Positions 56,519 to 64,000 of a stretch of 64,000 nt of DNA are shown in pieces. The translations under genes were made by a program, and so were the position numbers. The notes beneath the pieces were generated by a model. It saw nothing but the letters and a program-made list of their open reading frames with translations, ran no database searches and was not told the origin of the DNA. This stretch comes from Salinicola halimionae (GTDB taxonomy: Bacteria > Pseudomonadota > Gammaproteobacteria > Pseudomonadales > Halomonadaceae), in assembly GCF_003206065.1 (NCBI RefSeq), contig NZ_PZJQ01000005.1:393265-457264 (forward strand). The letters are read 5' to 3'. How positions within the stretch are numbered: the stretch's first letter is position 1; each line of letters opens with the position of its first letter.

Positions 56519-59500
56519 ATGCGCCTCAAGTCCATCAAACTGGCCGGCTTCAAGTCGTTCGTCGATCCGGTCACGGTACCGTTCGACGGCAATATGACCG
56601 CCATCGTCGGACCCAACGGCTGCGGTAAATCCAACATCATCGATGCGGTGCGCTGGGTAATGGGCGAGTCCTCCGCCAAGACGCTGCGCGGCGAGTCGAT
56701 GACCGATGTCATCTTCAATGGCTCCACCGGCCGCTCTCCCATCGGCCAGGCCTCCATCGAACTGGTTTTCGACAATCGCGACGGTGATCTCGGCGGGGCT
56801 TATGCCAGCTACAACGAGATCGCGGTCAAGCGCCTGGTCACTCGCGAGGCGCAGTCCAGCTATTTCCTCAACGGCCAGAAATGTCGCCGTCGCGATATCG
56901 CCGATATTTTCCTGGGCACCGGCCTCGGGCCGCGCTCCTACGCGATCATCGGTCAGGGCATGATTTCCCGGCTGGTCGAGGCGCGTCCGGAGGAACTGCG
57001 CAATACGCTGGAAGAGGCGGCGGGTATCTCCAAGTACAAGGAGCGTCGGCGGGAAACCGAAAATCGTCTGCGGCGTACCCAGGAGAATCTCGAGCGTCTC
57101 GACGATATCCGCGAGGAGCTCGACAAGCAGCTCGAACGGCTCAAGCGTCAGGCCGAGGCCGCACGGCGTTATCGCACCTTGAAATCGGAAGAGCATCGCC
57201 TGCGCGGCGAGCTGGCGTTGCTGCGGGAACGGGCGTTGCGCAGCCAGCAGCGCGAGGAAGAGACGCGCGTGCGCGACTGCGAAATCCAGGTCGAGCGCGA
57301 GATCCTCGGGCAACGTCAATGTGAAACGCGGCTAGTAGAGGACCGCGAAACGCACGACCTCGTGGCCGCCGAACTGGAAACGCATCAGGCCGCGTTCTAC
57401 CAGACCGGTGCCGACATCGCTCGGCGGGAGCAGTCTCTCGAACATGCCAGGCAGCGCGAACGGCAACTTTCCAGCGACCTCGATAGCGCCCAGCGCGAGC
57501 GTGATTCGCTGGCGCAGCTGGTCGAGCAGGATGCGGCGCGCCGTGAAGAGCTGGATGCTCGGCTGGAAACGCTGTTGCCCGACGCCGAGATCGCGGACGA
57601 GGCGCTGCTGACGTTGGAAAGTCAGCTCGAGGAGGCTGAAGCGGCGGCGCATGAAGGCCAGCAGCAGTGGGAGGCATTCAGTGAGCGGGATCGGGAAGCC
57701 CGCCATCGAGCCGAGCGTGAACAGGAAACGATCCAACGTCTCGATCGCCAGCTCGGAGAGTTGACCCGCGAGCTGGAGCATCGTCGCGAGCAGCGCTCTG
57801 AACTGCCGGACGTCAGCGTTCTCGACGCGGAAAGGGAGTCGCTGCAGGAAGCCTTGGCCATCCTCGATGAGCGGCAACAGACGCTGGAAATTCGCCGCGA
57901 GGAGCGTTGGCAATCGCGCGAGCACGTCCGAGAAAGCCAAGCCGAAGCACAGGTGACCAGAGATAGCGAGCGTGAGCGACAGCATCGCTGCCAGGGAGAG
58001 CTTGCCTCGCTCGAGGCGCTTATCGAGGCGGCGCTGAACGATGACGACGCCAGTCTTGCCGAACATCTCCTCGACCATCCACTGGGCAGTGCTCCGCGAA
58101 TTGCCGAGCGTCTCGAGGTGGCGGCCGGCTGGGAACGAACGGTGGCCTGGGTGCTGGCTCCCTGGCTCAAGGCGCGTCTGGCAGACCCGGAAATCGCGCG
58201 TGAGCCGATGACGTCATTGACGAGCGGTGAACTGCCGGTAGTTTCGGACCACGCACTGGATCACGCACCGGCGGAGTCCTTGGGGGCCAGGGTAAGCGGC
58301 GCCGGTGCGCTGTCGACACTGTTATCGTCGATCCAGTGCGTCGATGACCCGGAAGTCGCCTGGCAAATGGCGGCCGACCTGCCCCAAGGTAAGAGCGTGA
58401 TCACCCGGGATGGGTTGTGGCTGGCGCGAGGCTGGGCCAGGCGCCTTGGGCGAGACGACGCCAACGCGGACAGCGTGTTGCTGCAGCGTCAGCGACGCGA
58501 CGCCCTGGTCGAAGATCTGGCGAGGCTCGGAACCACGCTGGCCGAGTGTCAGGCACGGATCACCCAATGGCAGTCCGAGATCGATGCCAGCGAAGCGGCG
58601 TTGGAAACCCTGCGGCAGGAAGAGCGCGAACTGGCCGAGCAGCGTCAGAGGCAGTCGACCCGGTTGGCGACCCTGGATAGTCGTCTCGAGCATGTTGCCT
58701 CGCGTCTGAAGGAGTTCGATACCGAGCAGGCGCAGGGACAGGACCGACACGCGGCCCAGACGCTGGAACTGGAGGAGTCGCGGGAACGTTGGCAGCAGGC
58801 GCTCGATCAGGTCGAGGCGAGCAGCGCCGAGCGCGATGCCCGGCAAGCGGCCCGTGAGCAGAGTCAGTCCCGGTTGGCGGAACTTCGTCAGCAACAGCAG
58901 CAGGCACGTCAGACGCAGCAGCAGCTGGCCCTGGAGCGCCAGCGTCTCGAGGCACAGCGCGGCGAACTGCAGCAACAGGCAGAGCGAAGTCGAGAGCAAC
59001 TCTCCAGACTCGCCGAGCGCTGCGAGCTGTTGCGAGAGCAGCGCGAAACCCTGCATGAGCCCGGCGATGAGCAGCGGGAGCGCCTGGAGCAGTTGCTCGA
59101 GACGCGATCGCAGCAGGAAGCCGCGCTCAACCAATGCCGGGATCGCGCCAATCAGATCGGCGAGACGCTGCGCCAGACGGAAATGGATCGCCAGCAGCAC
59201 GAGCGTCAGCTGGAAGGCTTGCGCCAGCGGCTGCAGGAAGCGCGGATGCAGGTGCAGGCGTTGACCCTCAAGGCGGATGCCCAGCGGGAAACGTTGGCAG
59301 AGCAGCAACAGGACATTGACTCCCTGCAGGAAAATCTGGATCCCGATGCCACGGAATCTGCCTGGCAGACTCGCCTGGAAGGCGCCGCTGAGCGCATCCG
59401 CCGGCTCGGCGCCATCAACCTGGCGGCGATCGAAGAGTACGAACAGCAAGCCGAACGGCGCGATTATCTCGAAGCCCAGCACGCCGAACTGCGCGAGGCG

Positions 59501-60022
59501 ATCGATACGCTGGAGCGTGCTATCAAGCGTATCGATCAAGAGACACGCACCCGTTTCAAGCAGACTTTCGAGCAAGTGAACCAGGGTCTGATGGCACTTT
59601 TTCCGCGAGTCTTCGGCGGCGGGGCCGCGTGGTTGACGCTCACGGGGGAGGATTTGCTGGAGACGGGCGTGGCGATCATGGCACGCCCCCCGGGCAAGAA
59701 AAACAGCACCATTCATCTGCTTTCCGGGGGAGAAAAAGCGCTGACGGCGTTGTCATTGGTATTTGCCATCTTCCAGCTCAATCCGGCCCCTTTTTGCATG
59801 CTCGATGAAGTCGATGCGCCACTCGATGATGCGAACGTGGGGCGCTATGCGAAACTGGTCAAGGAAATGTCCGAGAGCGTTCAGTTCATCTTCATCACGC
59901 ATAATAAAATTGCGATGGAAGCTGCCGAGCGATTGATGGGAGTGACCATGCAAGAGCCGGGCGTCTCGCGTCTGGTTTCGGTGGGTGTGGATGAAGCCGC
60001 ATCGATGGTGGAGGCGTCCTGA
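56519..60022 (+). CDS. smc: Chromosome segregation protein SMC
   Basis: A 1167-residue SMC ATPase that organises the chromosome. The N-terminal head has Walker A GPNGCGKSN. Two long Gln/Glu/Arg-rich coiled-coil arms (about 170-500 and 660-1000) flank a hinge around 510-640. The C-terminal head has the signature LLSGGEKALTALS and Walker B FCMLDEVDAPLDD. An AGGAG site is 13 bases before the start, a little far. The scpA-scpB genes are not nearby. Confidence 0.96.
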   Translation: MRLKSIKLAGFKSFVDPVTVPFDGNMTAIVGPNGCGKSNIIDAVRWVMGESSAKTLRGESMTDVIFNGSTGRSPIGQASIELVFDNRDGDLGGAYASYNEIAVKRLVTREAQSSYFLNGQKCRRRDIADIFLGTGLGPRSYAIIGQGMISRLVEARPEELRNTLEEAAGISKYKERRRETENRLRRTQENLERLDDIREELDKQLERLKRQAEAARRYRTLKSEEHRLRGELALLRERALRSQQREEETRVRDCEIQVEREILGQRQCETRLVEDRETHDLVAAELETHQAAFYQTGADIARREQSLEHARQRERQLSSDLDSAQRERDSLAQLVEQDAARREELDARLETLLPDAEIADEALLTLESQLEEAEAAAHEGQQQWEAFSERDREARHRAEREQETIQRLDRQLGELTRELEHRREQRSELPDVSVLDAERESLQEALAILDERQQTLEIRREERWQSREHVRESQAEAQVTRDSERERQHRCQGELASLEALIEAALNDDDASLAEHLLDHPLGSAPRIAERLEVAAGWERTVAWVLAPWLKARLADPEIAREPMTSLTSGELPVVSDHALDHAPAESLGARVSGAGALSTLLSSIQCVDDPEVAWQMAADLPQGKSVITRDGLWLARGWARRLGRDDANADSVLLQRQRRDALVEDLARLGTTLAECQARITQWQSEIDASEAALETLRQEERELAEQRQRQSTRLATLDSRLEHVASRLKEFDTEQAQGQDRHAAQTLELEESRERWQQALDQVEASSAERDARQAAREQSQSRLAELRQQQQQARQTQQQLALERQRLEAQRGELQQQAERSREQLSRLAERCELLREQRETLHEPGDEQRERLEQLLETRSQQEAALNQCRDRANQIGETLRQTEMDRQQHERQLEGLRQRLQEARMQVQALTLKADAQRETLAEQQQDIDSLQENLDPDATESAWQTRLEGAAERIRRLGAINLAAIEEYEQQAERRDYLEAQHAELREAIDTLERAIKRIDQETRTRFKQTFEQVNQGLMALFPRVFGGGAAWLTLTGEDLLETGVAIMARPPGKKNSTIHLLSGGEKALTALSLVFAIFQLNPAPFCMLDEVDAPLDDANVGRYAKLVKEMSESVQFIFITHNKIAMEAAERLMGVTMQEPGVSRLVSVGVDEAASMVEAS

Positions 60023-60168
60023 TGTTGTCGAAAATAGCCAAACCGGCTAATGACGTAATAGGATGTCGCCCATGGGATGGAATTGAAGGGTGATTGCTGA
60101 TGGGCAAAACTTCACTTGACAAAGAAAAAAAGTAGCCCATTTTTGACAAATCACGCTATGCTAGAGCC

Positions 60169-60187
60169 AACATGCCGTGAGCATGTT
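60169..60187. promoter_or_regulatory. Palindrome upstream of zipA
   Basis: AACATGC and GCATGTT flank five bases, 45 bases before the zipA start. Two TTGACAAA direct repeats (60116-60123 and 60143-60150) lie just upstream. Together they suggest a promoter with a regulator site, not resolved further. Confidence 0.45.
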
Positions 60188-60231
60188 GTCCTCTTCCAGC
60201 ATAGTGGCACCGCGAACAGGCAAGACGACCC

Positions 60232-61506
60232 ATGGAACTAAGAGAGTGGCTGATCATCCTGGGGCTGGTTTTGGTGGCGACCATCGTGATCGATGGCTTC
60301 CGTCGCCTTCAGCGCCAACGTCGGGTTCCGCGCCTAGATCAGGCGATCGGAGACAGTGGAACCGACGACGGATCCGAAGTGGATCCGGAACAGGCGGCCC
60401 GTGAGGCCGAGGTCAACTGGGAATTGCCCAATGGAGGGGCACGTATCGTACGTCCGGCGACGTTCGAGCGCAGCGGCAATGGCTCGGAGCCGGTCAGGCC
60501 TTCCGAACCCAAACGTCAGGAGCGAATTCCGAAAGAGGAGCTGCAGAGCAGCATTCTCGATCGCGGAACGCGGCCCTCGTTTGCCGACATGCAGCACAAG
60601 GTCGACGTGCAGCAAAAGGTCAAGAACGCGGTCCGTGCCGGTGCCAAGCGGTTCAGTGATTCGGCTCAGCGGCTGAGTCACAAACGCGAAGACGCCAGGC
60701 GCGATGCCGAAGAAGCGCGTGTTCGCGATTCGGAGCACCACGAGAGAGCGCATCAGGAGCCACGCCTGACGCCGCAGGACGCCGAGATCGCCGACGTGCC
60801 AACTCGGCTGCAGATCACCACGCTGGTGCCGCGGGATGGTGACTGGGCATCGGAGCAGCGCGAGCCGATTGCGGAAGCTGAATCGGTGCCGTTGGAGTCG
60901 GATCGCGAGTCTACCAACGCCGTCGATGATGCGACGCCGGTCACCGCTTCGAGAGAAGATGCCGATGAAGCGCCGCGTCATGATGTGGTGACACAGCATC
61001 CGGCTGTCGAACGTGCCAAACGGCATCACGTCAGTGCGGCGCGCGCCCGTGAGACGCTGGCGCATGCCGAGGAAATCATCGTCATCAGCGTGCTGGCGCG
61101 GACAGAGGATGGTTTTGACGGTGCCGATCTGCTCAACCTGATGCTGGCGTGTGGATTGCGGTTCAGTGAGATGGGGATTTTCCATCGATACGAGACCGAA
61201 TCCGACGACAGCGAGCTGCAGTTCTCGATGGTCAACGTGCTCAAGCCGGGTGTCTTCGATCTCGATAACATGCAGGAAATCGTGACGCCGGGCGTCACCT
61301 TCCTGATGCCGCTCCCAGGTGCCAACGATACGTCAGCCGCCTTCGAGGCGATGCTGGAAACCGCCATGGTGTTGGTGCGTAATCTCGGTGGCGAGCTCAA
61401 GGATGAAAACCACAGCGTGATGACCGCCCAGACGATCGAGTTTGCACGTCAGCGTGTGCAGGAGTTCGAACGCCGCCATCGGTTGCGTCGCTACCAAGCC
61501 AATTGA
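60232..61506 (+). CDS. zipA: Cell division protein ZipA
   Basis: A 424-residue bitopic protein that tethers FtsZ to the membrane. The N-terminal membrane anchor is residues 4-22 (REWLIILGLVLVATIVIDG). A long charged linker rich in Arg, Asp and Glu follows. The C-terminal FtsZ-binding domain (about 270-424) has the family pattern IIVISVLARTEDGFDGADLLNLML, FHRYE and TVMVLPGV-type FLMPLPGANDTSAAFEAML. The smc-zipA-ligA order is conserved in gammaproteobacteria. Confidence 0.95.
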   Translation: MELREWLIILGLVLVATIVIDGFRRLQRQRRVPRLDQAIGDSGTDDGSEVDPEQAAREAEVNWELPNGGARIVRPATFERSGNGSEPVRPSEPKRQERIPKEELQSSILDRGTRPSFADMQHKVDVQQKVKNAVRAGAKRFSDSAQRLSHKREDARRDAEEARVRDSEHHERAHQEPRLTPQDAEIADVPTRLQITTLVPRDGDWASEQREPIAEAESVPLESDRESTNAVDDATPVTASREDADEAPRHDVVTQHPAVERAKRHHVSAARARETLAHAEEIIVISVLARTEDGFDGADLLNLMLACGLRFSEMGIFHRYETESDDSELQFSMVNVLKPGVFDLDNMQEIVTPGVTFLMPLPGANDTSAAFEAMLETAMVLVRNLGGELKDENHSVMTAQTIEFARQRVQEFERRHRLRRYQAN

Positions 61507-61528
61507 TCCGACCACTCGCGGGATCGAG

Positions 61529-63680
<2,152 letters not shown>

Positions 63681-63682
63681 GC

Positions 63683-63952
63683 ATGAGCGACCGCTTTATC
63701 GAAATTCCGCATCGAATGTTGCCTGCGGAAACGCTGGACGCGCTGCTCGAGACGTTCGTCACGCGTCAGGGCTACGACACCACCGATGTGGCGACGGACA
63801 TGCACGACTGGGTGCGTGATCTCAAACGCCAGCTGGAACGCGGCGAATTGTTGATCGTGCACGATCTGCAGACCGAGAGTACCGAGGTGATGACGCTGGC
63901 GCAGTGGCGTGGATTCGGTCGTGACATCGCCGATGACGAGGAAGAGGGCTGA
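63683..63952 (+). CDS. UPF0270 (YheU-like) protein
   Basis: An 89-residue cytoplasmic protein of unknown function. The family pattern is IPHRMLPAETLDALLETFVTRQGYD, then a helical middle and VRDLKRQLERGELLIVHD. Three in-frame ATGs are near; 63683 has GGAGG seven bases upstream, the best spacing. It follows ligA by two bases and is probably co-transcribed. The 48 bases after it reach the window edge and hold no identifiable feature. Confidence 0.88.
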   Translation: MSDRFIEIPHRMLPAETLDALLETFVTRQGYDTTDVATDMHDWVRDLKRQLERGELLIVHDLQTESTEVMTLAQWRGFGRDIADDEEEG

Positions 63953-64000
63953 GAACGCGCGTTCGGCGGATCAGTTGAAGACACGAAAACGGCGCCCCGT

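Noticed and set aside
55828..56775. A longer LexA-like frame that would add about 158 N-terminal residues
   Set aside because: The added part is antisense to the start of smc, contains no helix-turn-helix, and the ATG at 56301 gives the proper protein.

Overview
The window is GC-rich chromosomal DNA from a gammaproteobacterium. Gene order and protein sequences fit the Halomonadaceae (Halomonas, Salinicola or a relative): priA-argS-SPOR-hslVU, ponA divergent from pilMNOPQ-aroKB, gltBD, pyrG/eno, fdxA-mutS, pncC-recA-recX-alaS-lysC-csrA-tRNA(Ser)-tRNA(Arg), and smc-zipA-ligA. This assignment is an inference from synteny; there is no rRNA or other taxonomic marker. No insertion sequence, prophage, CRISPR array or integrase was seen, and almost all of the window is core genome.

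Layout. 1-2652: ubiquinone genes ubiE-ubiJ-ubiB (minus strand, ubiB cut by the window edge) and a DUF971 protein. 2769-9916 (minus): priA, argS, an FtsN-like SPOR protein and the HslVU protease, the last with a heat-shock-type promoter and a leader hairpin. 10120-12843: rpmE, a short malic enzyme and a DUF481 outer-membrane protein. 13011-22466: PBP1A (minus), divergent from the type IV pilus assembly operon pilMNOPQ and aroK-aroB. 22467-23123: a 657-base gap with no convincing gene. 23124-29082: glutamate synthase gltBD. 29297-35335: a small unknown protein, a uracil permease, ChaC, CTP synthase and enolase. 35423-38556 (minus): fdxA and mutS. 38811-46778: an orphan ribbon-helix-helix-like protein, pncC, the LexA-controlled recA-recX, alaS, lysC, csrA, and tRNA-Ser(GCT) plus two identical tRNA-Arg(ACG) genes. 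46993-48078: dusC. 48182-55073: the one clearly accessory region. 55217-63952: yigZ, a LexA-like peptidase without a DNA-binding domain, smc, zipA, ligA and a YheU-family protein.

The accessory region is the most interesting part. A GntR/FCD regulator (CsiR-like) is divergent from six tightly packed minus-strand genes: a gamma-glutamyltransferase-superfamily Ntn hydrolase, a pair of short-chain CHR (chromate-type) transporters, and a complete TctC-TctB-TctA tripartite tricarboxylate transporter. A perfect 25-base inverted repeat lies in the divergent promoter region and is a strong operator candidate. The set looks like a regulated uptake, hydrolysis and efflux module for an unidentified amide or gamma-glutamyl carboxylate. 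The pairing of a GGT-like enzyme with two short CHR proteins recalls the ywr region of Bacillus subtilis.

Other regulatory features visible in the bases are a LexA box before recA, GGA motifs in the csrA leader, a stable-RNA promoter before the tRNAs, a palindrome just before gltB, and several intrinsic terminators.
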